A DNA stretch of 64,000 nucleotides from Shimia abyssi (lineage in GTDB: Bacteria; Pseudomonadota; Alphaproteobacteria; Rhodobacterales; Rhodobacteraceae). The stretch lies in contig NZ_PYGJ01000020.1 of the NCBI RefSeq assembly GCF_003014475.1, positions 1-64,000 on the forward strand, in the 5' to 3' direction. The translations under genes and the position numbers were made by a program. Each line of letters starts with the position of its first letter. Position 1 is the stretch's first letter. This document shows positions 18,680-26,083 of this stretch, piece by piece. Below the pieces are notes generated by a model. It worked only from the letters and a program-made list of their open reading frames with translations. It had not been told where the DNA came from and searched no databases.

Positions 18680-19608
18680 CCGTCCCCACTGCACCTGTCA
18701 CCCTCGCGCCCGACGTTATCGCGGCCAAGGCCAACAACACCCCAATCGTCGCTCTGGAAAGCACGATCATCACCCACGGTATGCCATTTCCGCAAAACCT
18801 CGACGTAGCCCGACAGGTCGAAGCCGACATTCGTGCAAAAGGTGCCGTGCCCGCCACCATGGCCGTGCTCGACGGAACCCTGCATGCGGGCCTCACCGGT
18901 CACCAGCTTGAATCACTGGCACAGGCCAAAAACGTGGCCAAGCTTTCGCGCGCCGACATCGCCGCCTGCATGGCCACTGGCGGCACCGGGGCCACCACCG
19001 TTGCGGCCACAATGATTATCGCGCGCCTCGCCGGGATTGACGTTTTTGCCACCGGCGGAATCGGCGGTGTGCACAAAGGGGCCGAGACCAGCTTTGACAT
19101 TTCCGCCGACCTCACCGAACTGGCGCAAACCGCCGTCACCGTCGTCGCCGCCGGGGCCAAGGCCATCCTTGATGTGCCCAAAACCCTCGAAGTGCTTGAA
19201 ACCGGCGGCGTGCCCGTCATCGCTTACGGGCAAGACAGCTTCCCCGCCTTCTGGTCCGCACAATCCGCCCTCGCCGCGCCCCTGCGCATGGACCGCGCAG
19301 CTGACATCGCCCGCGCCCATCTGATGCGCGCCGAACTGGGTCTGCCCGGTGGCCAGCTGATCGCCAACCCGATCCCAACCAGCGATGAGATCTCGGCCGA
19401 AACCCTCGCCCCCGTGATCGCGCAAGCCACGTCCGAGGCCGACGCTCAGGGCATCACCGGCAAGGGCGTCACCCCCTTCTTACTGCAACGCATATTCGAG
19501 CTGACCGAGGGCCGCTCACTGACCGCAAATATTGCGCTCGTGCGTAACAACGCTCGCCTCGCCGCCGATATTGCCCACGAAATCAACATAGCGCGCTCCA
19601 AGGCGTAA
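18676..19608 (+). CDS. psuG: Pseudouridine-5'-phosphate glycosidase
   Basis: Cleaves pseudouridine-5'-phosphate to uracil and ribose-5-phosphate. The 310-residue protein has the PsuG hallmarks: IVALESTIITHGMPFPQNLDVA, VPATMAVLDGTLHAGL, ATGGTGATTVAATMIIARLAGIDVFATGGIGGVHKGAETSFDISADL and ITGKGVTPFLLQRIFELT. It is translationally coupled to the upstream kinase, giving the complete two-step pathway. A bidirectional terminator separates it from the convergent MFS gene. Confidence 0.95.
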   Translation: MTVPTAPVTLAPDVIAAKANNTPIVALESTIITHGMPFPQNLDVARQVEADIRAKGAVPATMAVLDGTLHAGLTGHQLESLAQAKNVAKLSRADIAACMATGGTGATTVAATMIIARLAGIDVFATGGIGGVHKGAETSFDISADLTELAQTAVTVVAAGAKAILDVPKTLEVLETGGVPVIAYGQDSFPAFWSAQSALAAPLRMDRAADIARAHLMRAELGLPGGQLIANPIPTSDEISAETLAPVIAQATSEADAQGITGKGVTPFLLQRIFELTEGRSLTANIALVRNNARLAADIAHEINIARSKA

Positions 19609-19637
19609 CATTTCCAAAGCTCTGCCAAAGTAACGTT

Positions 19638-19680
19638 CTGAAAAAATGCCCCGCCTCGAACGTGAGCGGTGTTTTTTCAG
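19638..19680. terminator. Bidirectional terminator between psuG and the MFS gene
   Basis: CTGAAAAAA...CCGCCTC-GAACGT-GAGCGG...TTTTTTCAG. A GC-rich stem with one bulged base is flanked by an A-tract and T-tract, so it can terminate transcripts from both sides. Confidence 0.8.
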
Positions 19681-19747
19681 GGCGCAATTGCTGTTTAATT
19701 ATAATATCTTAGAATCCCAAATAGCCGTTTCTGCATGACGACCAATG

Positions 19748-21073
19748 TCAGCTATCGGCTATTTCGCCGAGCCGTTTGACCAGCACCAGGATGAGCACCC
19801 CCGCCATTAAAAGAAACACCGCACCCAAGATCCATGCGATGGGTGTAGAGAAGATTTCAGCGACAGTTCCCGCCAAAATCAAACCCAACGCGGCCCCCAA
19901 CTGTTGGATCAGCGACCTCAAAGACAGCATGGTCGACCGCTGACGGTCTTCTACACAGCGATGCAGAATGCTGCTGGCGGGCGTTTCGCAGATACCAAGG
20001 ATCACGGAATACAGCGCAAACACCATCACAAAGCCGACGATACTGCCTTGCAACGCCATTGCGACCTGAACGCCTGCAAGACAACCAAAACTTACCGCCA
20101 GCGTCATGGCATGCCGCCGCTTGAATATCCGGCTGATGTGCGGTGACAGAAATGCACCAAAAGCGATGGAGAAAAAATAGAGCGCAGTCACGATACCAAT
20201 GAAAGTGTTCGCGTAACCCTCTTCTAACATAGGTTTGGCGTGGGTTGGCCAGATCACCTCAACTGGGTTGGTGGCCATCAGAAAAAGCGCCAGCGCTGCC
20301 AAAAGTACCGACAGCGTGGGATGTTTCAGAGCCAAAACACTCGCATCCCTTATCACCGCCGGGACATCAGCAAAGCCGCGCAAAAGGGCGCTGAACTCCC
20401 TCGGACGCGGCTTCTCGACAATGGCCAACTTCGTGAAAACAAACACACCTAGCATCACACCGACGCTGGCCATGTAGGACACATCATAAATGCTAAACCC
20501 AAGTGTGTTGGCGACCTCTCCCAAAAGGTCGGGCAGAAGCCCCCCCAAGACGGCGCCAACGGCCAGCCCCAAGGCATTGGCCCATTGCGCTTTGGCCAAT
20601 GCGGGCTGAACATCCACATCGGGCGCGGCGGCCTTGAACGTTTCGACAAACCACGCATCAAGTGTGCCCGATCGAAGCGCACGCCCAAAACCGATGAACG
20701 CAAAAGAAAGTGCGAGAACATAGAAATCGCTGGTCGAAAGAAAGAGAACAAGTGAAATCAAGCTTGCCACAACCGCCGTCAAAAAGACCGGCTTGCGGCC
20801 AATACTGTCGGCAAGACCACCAAACGGCAGTTCCATCGCCATTGTGGTAAGAGAGTAAACCCCGAAAAGAAGCGAGATTTGAACGAGGTCCATGCCACGG
20901 TCAACCAGTGCCAGTGCAACAACGGCAACTGTCAGTCCCATCGCAAAGCGGTCAAGGAACTGGTGTACCTGAAACACGCGAATGTGGCGTCGCGCGGTTT
21001 CATTCAATGCTAAGAAAGAAAACTCAATTTCGGGGCCCATTTTTTTAGCATCGACGTTGCTGTCGACATGCAC
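19748..21073 (-). CDS. MFS transporter
   Basis: A 441-residue protein with about twelve hydrophobic segments. The major-facilitator loop motif lies between segments 2 and 3 (PFGGLADSIGRKPVFL). A probable drug or metabolite exporter; the substrate is not predictable. A GTG at 21073 or the ATG at 21040 (MGPEIEFSF) could be the start; neither has a clear ribosome-binding site. Base composition looks more AT-rich than the neighbours, which may indicate acquisition. Confidence 0.85.
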   Translation of the reverse strand: MHVDSNVDAKKMGPEIEFSFLALNETARRHIRVFQVHQFLDRFAMGLTVAVVALALVDRGMDLVQISLLFGVYSLTTMAMELPFGGLADSIGRKPVFLTAVVASLISLVLFLSTSDFYVLALSFAFIGFGRALRSGTLDAWFVETFKAAAPDVDVQPALAKAQWANALGLAVGAVLGGLLPDLLGEVANTLGFSIYDVSYMASVGVMLGVFVFTKLAIVEKPRPREFSALLRGFADVPAVIRDASVLALKHPTLSVLLAALALFLMATNPVEVIWPTHAKPMLEEGYANTFIGIVTALYFFSIAFGAFLSPHISRIFKRRHAMTLAVSFGCLAGVQVAMALQGSIVGFVMVFALYSVILGICETPASSILHRCVEDRQRSTMLSLRSLIQQLGAALGLILAGTVAEIFSTPIAWILGAVFLLMAGVLILVLVKRLGEIADS

Positions 21074-21363
21074 AATAGATTAAGCAGGCCAGAACCAACA
21101 GCGGACGTTCGTGCAAGCGGCCCAAAGGACTGTTTCTGCCTAAAAAACACACACGCACACACCCAAAATACACAAATTTATAGTGTTTTTGCACTGGCTG
21201 CGACACCATATCCATCAAAGCAGGGCTACCCGACGCGCCATTCAACGTGCAGTCGACAAAAAATCAAAGGGTTAGCAGGCTGGCAAAGGTCAAACTATCT
21301 CTCACTCCACAGTTGAAGCCCGGCCCTGAACCTCGTAACTAAGGGCTGGCTCAACCGGAAAAG
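21074..21363. other. Non-coding gap between the MFS and DUF502 genes
   Basis: About 290 bp between divergent genes. It is AT-richer than the surroundings, with an AC-rich stretch near 21147-21173 (ACACACACGCACACACCC). It should contain both promoters. I see no convincing RNA gene, small gene or strong palindrome. Confidence 0.4.
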
Positions 21364-22053
21364 ATGATGAACACACCATTTGACGAACAGCCCCCCCACA
21401 AACCGCGCGCCGGTTTCTTTGGCAGTTTGCGTTCCAGCTTTCTGACAGGTATTGTCGTCATTCTGCCTATCGGGCTGACCATCTGGCTGATCTGGTCGCT
21501 GATGGGCTGGGTCGATGGCTTTGTTTTGCCGCTGGTGCCGGACCGGTTCACGCCTGAACCCTATATCGGCATCAACCTGCGCGGCGTTGGCGTGATCATC
21601 TTCCTGATTTTCACCATCGTGGTCGGCTGGATCGCCAAGGGCCTGATCGGTCGTTCGCTCCTGCTATGGGGTGAAAGCATCGTCGACCGTATGCCGGTCG
21701 TGCGTTCGATCTACTCCGGTGCCAAGCAAATCGCCGAAACCGTGTTTGCCCAGACCGAACGCAGCTTTGAAAAGGCATGCCTGATCGAATACCCGCGCCG
21801 CGACATCTGGGTCATCGGCTTTGTTTCCACCAACGCCAAGGGCGAAGTGGCTGAAACCACGCCCACCTCTAGCCCTTTGATGAGCATCTTTGTGCCCACC
21901 ACACCAAACCCCACATCTGGCTTTCTCTTGTTCCTGCCCAGAGACGACGTGATTGAACTGGAGATGTCCGTGGAAGAGGCCGCTAAACTGGTGATCTCTG
22001 CCGGGCTGGTCTATCCCAACCCCAAAGATCCGACCAAGCCGCCCGAAGAATAG
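21364..22053 (+). CDS. DUF502 family membrane protein
   Basis: A 229-residue protein with two N-terminal transmembrane segments (FLTGIVVILPIGLTIWLIWSLMGWV and GVGVIIFLIFTIVVGWIAKGLIG). Behind them is the conserved DUF502 soluble region (SIVDRMPVVRSIYSGAKQIAETVF, FVPTTPNPTSGFLLFLPRDDVIELEMSVEEAAKLVISAG). The family has no assigned function. Tandem ATGs at 21364 and 21367 sit after GGAAAAG. The next hypothetical gene begins 6 bp after its stop. Confidence 0.9.
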   Translation: MMNTPFDEQPPHKPRAGFFGSLRSSFLTGIVVILPIGLTIWLIWSLMGWVDGFVLPLVPDRFTPEPYIGINLRGVGVIIFLIFTIVVGWIAKGLIGRSLLLWGESIVDRMPVVRSIYSGAKQIAETVFAQTERSFEKACLIEYPRRDIWVIGFVSTNAKGEVAETTPTSSPLMSIFVPTTPNPTSGFLLFLPRDDVIELEMSVEEAAKLVISAGLVYPNPKDPTKPPEE

Positions 22054-22059
22054 GCCATA

Positions 22060-22518
22060 TTGTACTGGCTTGCAGGTCATATCAAACGCAACCCACAACT
22101 GCGCTGGCACTTGCCTGACAGGATATTCTTTGGCCGTGGGGCCTGTCACATCCTTGCGGGCACCTATCTGAAAACCGCTCCCTTACCCGGCTTTCATGCC
22201 GAAATGATTCAACCCGCGGCTGGTTTCTCGGGCAGTCATATCTTTGTCACTGACGGCCATATTGCCTTTGATTTCCACGGCTACAGCATACGTGACCGCC
22301 TGCTGGTGCAGCATTGGCGCGGGTGGCGCGCCCGCTACCCAGACTGGCACGGCACCGTCACATCCGTCACCTTTGACCTGCTCGACACCCGCGCGCTCAA
22401 CACACGCAAATTCCTCGGGCCGGCGCAATATTATGGCAACGTCAAAACCCGCGCAGGTGCGTATCTTACCAAAATCGACCACATCGCCAATTACACCCGC
22501 GCCGCTCAACTCAACTAA
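22060..22518 (+). CDS. Conserved-looking hypothetical protein
   Basis: A 152-residue protein with no domain I recognise. It has several aromatic/histidine-rich stretches (PGFHAEMIQPAAGFSGSHIF, HIAFDFHGYSIRDRLL, HWRGWRARYPDWHGTV). Amino-acid composition and codon use look like real coding sequence. It starts with a TTG at 22060 (AGG 5 nt upstream) and is probably cotranscribed with the DUF502 gene. Confidence 0.6.
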   Translation: MYWLAGHIKRNPQLRWHLPDRIFFGRGACHILAGTYLKTAPLPGFHAEMIQPAAGFSGSHIFVTDGHIAFDFHGYSIRDRLLVQHWRGWRARYPDWHGTVTSVTFDLLDTRALNTRKFLGPAQYYGNVKTRAGAYLTKIDHIANYTRAAQLN

Positions 22519-22535
22519 CCGGCCCCAAGGCCCAA

Positions 22536-23270
22536 TCACACCACAAGATCATCATTCGCCAATGACGGCTCAAACGCATCTTTTGGCAACAGGCGGAACG
22601 ACGTCCCGGTCATATTGGCAGACAAAATCCGATCACACCGAAACACCCTTGGCCCCTGTCGCAGATGATCAAACGCCACCACATACCAAATCGGATATTT
22701 CAACAACAGGTAATGCGGCGCGATCTCCCGCTCTGACACCACGCCATCCTCTCGTTGATATCGCATCCCCAGCACCTCTTGATCAACAAATGCCTGATGC
22801 AGCGCCCGCACCACCCGTTTCGGCGGCGCCTTGGCGCTTGTCTGCACGGTGGTCGACGCGGTCACACCAATCAGGATACGTGATTTCAACCGGTTCACCC
22901 TGGCTCTTTTCTCCGGCGAAAAGGATGCCACCAATTGGCGCCGCACCGCGCCAAGGCTGGCCAGAAACATAGGCGAGTCCATGCGTTCGGCCACTGCAAT
23001 ACTGATCAACAGATCAACCGCCTCGCCATAAGCAAGGTTCACCCGGCCCACACCCCAGTTACGATCCAGCCGCACACCACCACCGCGCCCCCGGTCCGCA
23101 TCAATCTGCATCCCCTGCTCGCGCATCAGCTCCAAGTCACGCGCGATCGTGCGTGCACTGACGCCATGTTCAGCCGCAAGGGCTTTGACTGTGCAATGCA
23201 CATCCTCTTTGAGCTGCGCGGCAAGCAACTCTATCCGTCTTATCCGATCATATGTCTTTGTTCGCGCCAT
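22536..23270 (-). CDS. YafY-type transcriptional regulator (HTH plus WYL domain)
   Basis: A 244-residue regulator. It has an N-terminal helix-turn-helix of the HTH_11/DeoR type (HCTVKALAAEHGVSARTIARDLELMREQG). The C-terminal WYL domain has its motif as PIWYVVAFDHL and the following RVFRCDRI. WYL domains sense nucleic-acid-like or small ligands. It is divergent from a VOC-family gene. A palindrome over the likely -10 of the VOC gene (23282-23294) could be its operator, so autoregulation and control of the neighbour are plausible. Confidence 0.9.
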   Translation of the reverse strand: MARTKTYDRIRRIELLAAQLKEDVHCTVKALAAEHGVSARTIARDLELMREQGMQIDADRGRGGGVRLDRNWGVGRVNLAYGEAVDLLISIAVAERMDSPMFLASLGAVRRQLVASFSPEKRARVNRLKSRILIGVTASTTVQTSAKAPPKRVVRALHQAFVDQEVLGMRYQREDGVVSEREIAPHYLLLKYPIWYVVAFDHLRQGPRVFRCDRILSANMTGTSFRLLPKDAFEPSLANDDLVV

Positions 23271-23281
23271 GCATCAAATAG

Positions 23282-23294
23282 GACATATAATGTC
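23282..23294. promoter_or_regulatory. Palindrome overlapping a TATAAT box between WYL regulator and VOC gene
   Basis: GACAT-ATA-ATGTC is a perfect 5-bp inverted repeat spaced by 3 nt. It contains TATAAT (23286-23291) on the plus strand, 71 bp before the VOC gene start and 12 bp from the regulator start. Its position fits an operator for the divergent regulator. No matching -35 box is clear. Confidence 0.5.
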
Positions 23295-23361
23295 ACATTT
23301 AACAATAGAACCTCGACATCACACCACCAAACGGCATTGCCCCCAAACAAGGACGACATCG

Positions 23362-23718
23362 ATGAAATTGAACTACTGTGTTGTCGGCACCAACGACATG
23401 ACCGCATCCAAAGCCTTTTATGACGCACTCTTTGCTCAGTCCGGGCTACATTGCACGGCACCAAACGACAGGATGACATATTGGCTGGGCGAGGATTTTG
23501 CCTTTGCCACCGCCCTCCCGTTTGACAAACAGCCCGCCACCAACGGCAATGGCACGATGGTGGGCTTTTGCGTTGGGCCAAAGGACAACGTCGAACGAAT
23601 GCACGCGTTGGCGATTGTCCTTGGCGGAACCTGCGAAGGCGCGCCCAACCAACGCGGACCAAAGTTCTCGGCTTATGTGCGTGATCTTGATGGCAACAAA
23701 CTGTGCTTTTCCGACTAA
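23362..23718 (+). CDS. VOC-family (glyoxalase/bleomycin-resistance fold) protein
   Basis: A 118-residue vicinal-oxygen-chelate protein. It starts with the typical MKLNYCVVGTNDMTASKAFYDALF and ends PKFSAYVRDLDGNKLCFSD. Members include glyoxalases, dioxygenases and drug-binding proteins; no specific activity can be assigned. The ATG at 23362 has AAGGA upstream. Its pairing with a divergent WYL regulator is common for this type of gene. Confidence 0.85.
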   Translation: MKLNYCVVGTNDMTASKAFYDALFAQSGLHCTAPNDRMTYWLGEDFAFATALPFDKQPATNGNGTMVGFCVGPKDNVERMHALAIVLGGTCEGAPNQRGPKFSAYVRDLDGNKLCFSD

Positions 23719-23777
23719 CCCAGATCGGTCTGGTCGGCTGAAACGCTCAGATTTCAGCCGACCCGCCTCAACTGACC

Positions 23778-24830
23778 TTACCCATATGTACTGGACAGAG
23801 ACACCGTGCCGCGCACATTCAGATCCCCCCGATGCGCACCCAAAAACCTATCCGCCGCCGCCTGTCCCGCCGCCTTGAGCTGCGCCAACACCAACGGAAC
23901 CGGTGTGGTCTTGGTCGCCACCGACAACTCGTTCATAAAGTCATCATCCGCGATCATATGCACATTCACTTCCCGCATCGCGCCGCGTTCCATCACGCCC
24001 TGATCGATAAGACGACGCACAAATCCAATTGCGCGCAGCTCACTCATCAAGGACGCATTGAAACTGATCTCATTCACCCGATTTGCAATCTGCTGCGGCG
24101 TCACCGGCAGCTCCTCGCGCTCCAGCGGATTAATATTCACAATCACCACATCCTCCGGCAGTTCACGCTCAAACAGCGGCCACAGCGCCGGATTGCCGGT
24201 ATAGCCGCCGTCCCAAAACGCATCCCGCCGCCCCGTGCGCGCATCATCGATCTCGACCGCCTGAAACAATGTCGGCAAACAGGCCGAGGCCAACAACACA
24301 TCCGTGTCGATCTCCATCCCTGAAAACACCCGTGCCTTGCCGGTGCGCACATTGGTGGCACAAATGAACAGCTTCGGCCCACGATCATCGCAAACCTTGT
24401 CGTAATGAAACTGCTCTGCCACCTTGCGCAACGGATGCGCATAAAATGGCCCGTACAAATACGGCGTTGTCATCCGTTGCACCATATCCGCCGCCATAAA
24501 CGGTAACGAATGCTCAATCGCCCGGCTCACCGACCCGGCCCCCAGGCCAAGCCCTGGCGCAACCCCAGTCATCCACGCCTCAAACCCCGGCGCCGTTACG
24601 GCACCCAGCTGCTCCCACAGCCATGTCAGCATCTCGCGCGCACCCTCGCGCCCGCCTTCCAGCATTCCTGCCTTAAGGGCGGCACCATTCATCGCCCCCG
24701 CCGACGTGCCCGAAATCCCGGCAATCTCCAGATCCGGATCCTGCAACAACACATCCAGCACCCCCCAGGTAAAGGCGCCATGCGCGCCACCACCCTGCAA
24801 GGCCAAATTGATCCGCTTCACCTCAGCCAT
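23778..24830 (-). CDS. Patatin-like phospholipase family protein
   Basis: A 350-residue acyl hydrolase with the three patatin landmarks: the oxyanion-hole glycine run LALQGGGAHGAFTWG at the N-terminus, the nucleophile elbow ISGTSAGAMNG, and the aspartate of the Ser-Asp dyad in FWDGGYTGNPAL. It lies downstream of 3-hydroxybutyrate dehydrogenase in the same direction. This pairing suggests a part in polyhydroxybutyrate or lipid turnover, but that link is inferred. Confidence 0.88.
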   Translation of the reverse strand: MAEVKRINLALQGGGAHGAFTWGVLDVLLQDPDLEIAGISGTSAGAMNGAALKAGMLEGGREGAREMLTWLWEQLGAVTAPGFEAWMTGVAPGLGLGAGSVSRAIEHSLPFMAADMVQRMTTPYLYGPFYAHPLRKVAEQFHYDKVCDDRGPKLFICATNVRTGKARVFSGMEIDTDVLLASACLPTLFQAVEIDDARTGRRDAFWDGGYTGNPALWPLFERELPEDVVIVNINPLEREELPVTPQQIANRVNEISFNASLMSELRAIGFVRRLIDQGVMERGAMREVNVHMIADDDFMNELSVATKTTPVPLVLAQLKAAGQAAADRFLGAHRGDLNVRGTVSLSSTYG

Positions 24831-24873
24831 GCACCAACCCTACTCTTCCTTATGCCTAAAATATCTCGGGGGA

Positions 24874-24904
24874 ATCGCCCTCGGGCGATGGGGGCAGCGC
24901 CCCC
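24874..24904. repeat. Tandem-hairpin extragenic element
   Basis: Two perfect hairpins abut: ATCGCCC-TC-GGGCGAT (24874-24889) and GGGGGC-AGC-GCCCCC (24890-24904). They are followed on the minus strand by CCCCCGAGATATTTTAGG. It lies between the bdhA stop and the patatin start. There is no T-tract on the correct side for a classical bdhA terminator. The GATATTT tail recalls the repeats at 16584-16696. Confidence 0.55.
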
Positions 24905-24915
24905 AAAAATGGCAC

Positions 24916-25689
24916 TTACAAAGCGGTCCAGCCACCATCCACCGAAATCGTCGTCCCGGTGATCTGCGCCGCTGCATCCGAACACAGGAATACAGTCGTG
25001 CCTCCCAACTGCTCGACGGTCGCGAACTCTTTCGAGGGCTGGCGCGTCAACATGACGTTCTTCACCACCTCATCGCGCGACATATTATATTCCTTCATCG
25101 TATCGGGAATCTGCGCCTCCACCAACGGGGTCAGCACATAACCGGGGCAAATCGCGTTACAGGTAATCGGTTCCTGAGCCGTCTCCAATGCCACCGTCTT
25201 GGACATGCCCACAACCCCGTGTTTGGCCGCAATATAGGCCGCCTTATAAGGGGACGCCGTCAACCCATGTGCCGAGGCGATATTGACCACCCGGCCCCAG
25301 CCGCGCTCCCGCATAAATGGCAAAGCCGCAGCTGTGGTGTGAAACACTGAATTCATGTTGATCGCGATGATCGCATCCCACTTATCTACCGGAAACTGAT
25401 CAATCGGCGCGACATGCTGAATGCCGGCATTGTTCACCAGAATATCACAGCCGCCCGCATCTTTGATCAGCTGGCGGCATTCGTCCCCTTTGGACATGTC
25501 CGCCTTGATATAGCGCGCCTCAACCCCAAACTCCTCGGCAATCCCTGCGGCCAGCGCGTGGTCTTCCTCGCGGTCCGTGAACGAGTTGAGAACAACATTT
25601 GCCCCGGCCTTCGCCAACTCGCGTGCAACCCCAAGGCCAATGCCCGAATTTGACCCCGTTACAATGGCTGTCTTGTTTGCAAGTGTCAT
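24916..25689 (-). CDS. bdhA: 3-hydroxybutyrate dehydrogenase (SDR family)
   Basis: Oxidises (R)-3-hydroxybutyrate to acetoacetate with NAD, in polyhydroxybutyrate and ketone-body use. The 257-residue SDR has the nucleotide-binding TGSNSGIGLGVA, the NNAG motif (ILVNNAGIQHVAP) and the catalytic YxxxK (AAYIAAKHGVVG). The family-specific QIPDTMKEYNMSRDEVV region and C-terminal GTTISVDGGWTAL are also present. The ATG at 25687-25689 has AGGAG 8 nt upstream. The upstream region holds a 22-bp inverted repeat pair (25707-25822). Confidence 0.93.
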   Translation of the reverse strand: MTLANKTAIVTGSNSGIGLGVARELAKAGANVVLNSFTDREEDHALAAGIAEEFGVEARYIKADMSKGDECRQLIKDAGGCDILVNNAGIQHVAPIDQFPVDKWDAIIAINMNSVFHTTAAALPFMRERGWGRVVNIASAHGLTASPYKAAYIAAKHGVVGMSKTVALETAQEPITCNAICPGYVLTPLVEAQIPDTMKEYNMSRDEVVKNVMLTRQPSKEFATVEQLGGTTVFLCSDAAAQITGTTISVDGGWTAL

Positions 25690-25706
25690 CTCTGTCTCCT
25701 CATGAA

Positions 25707-25822
25707 AAGCGTCTCGCAAATCACCTGACGGGCTATCGCACCGGGCATTTGCACCGCGCTTCCTCGCAAGATGTCAGCAACACCTTAGGTCGGGCGCGAC
25801 TCACGTGATTTGCGAAACGCTT
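25707..25822. repeat. 22-bp inverted repeat pair in the bdhA upstream region
   Basis: Left arm AAGCGTCTCGCAAATCACCTGA runs 25707-25728. The right arm at 25801-25822 reads AAGCGTTTCGCAAATCACGTGA on the opposite strand, 20 of 22 matching, with a 72-bp spacer. The right arm contains the perfect palindrome TCACGTGA. It could be a pair of regulator sites allowing looping, or the ends of a tiny miniature element. Confidence 0.65.
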
Positions 25823-25893
25823 CTGCACGCGCACCATAACAATGCTGCGGCTGCAAAATGAAGCTGCAAATCAATTTGACGTGTCTCATGCGC

Positions 25894-25921
25894 AAAAAAA
25901 ACGCCCGCACAAGGCGGGCGT
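25894..25921 (-). terminator. Rho-independent terminator (minus strand) of the candidate small RNA
   Basis: ACGCCCGC-CTTGT-GCGGGCGT stem followed by TTTTTTT on the minus strand. It is well formed and isolated from any annotated gene end. Confidence 0.75.
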
Positions 25922-25969
25922 ATAGTTATTGAGGCAGGTTTCATACAGGCAAGAAACCTATCGAGCAGT
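25894..25969 (-). ncRNA. Candidate small RNA ending in a rho-independent terminator
   Basis: On the minus strand a promoter-like pair, TTGGAG (25999-26004) and TATAAA (25976-25981), has 17-bp spacing. It precedes a roughly 75-nt transcript. The transcript has an internal hairpin AGGTTTC-(10 nt)-GAAACCT and then CGCCCGC-CTTGT-GCGGGCG followed by eight T. No gene on this strand needs that terminator. The call is inferred from structure only and I do not recognise an Rfam family. Confidence 0.45.
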
Positions 25970-26083
25970 GAGACCTTTATAAGCAATCCCACGCCGTCCT
26001 CCAAGCTAAAAGTTTGATAACCCACGAATCCGCCGTTAGTTTTTAATGTAACAAATCAAGGGCAAGAGAGGATTGTTCCGCAT

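Larger units (their letters stand above)
25690..26083. other. Long non-coding gap between bdhA and the YejA-like gene
   Basis: This 394-bp stretch between divergent genes has no convincing protein gene. It holds a 22-bp inverted repeat pair flanking a 72-bp spacer next to bdhA (25707-25822), and a candidate small RNA with promoter and terminator on the minus strand (25894-26004). The promoter of the YejA-like gene should lie near 26040. Confidence 0.5.
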
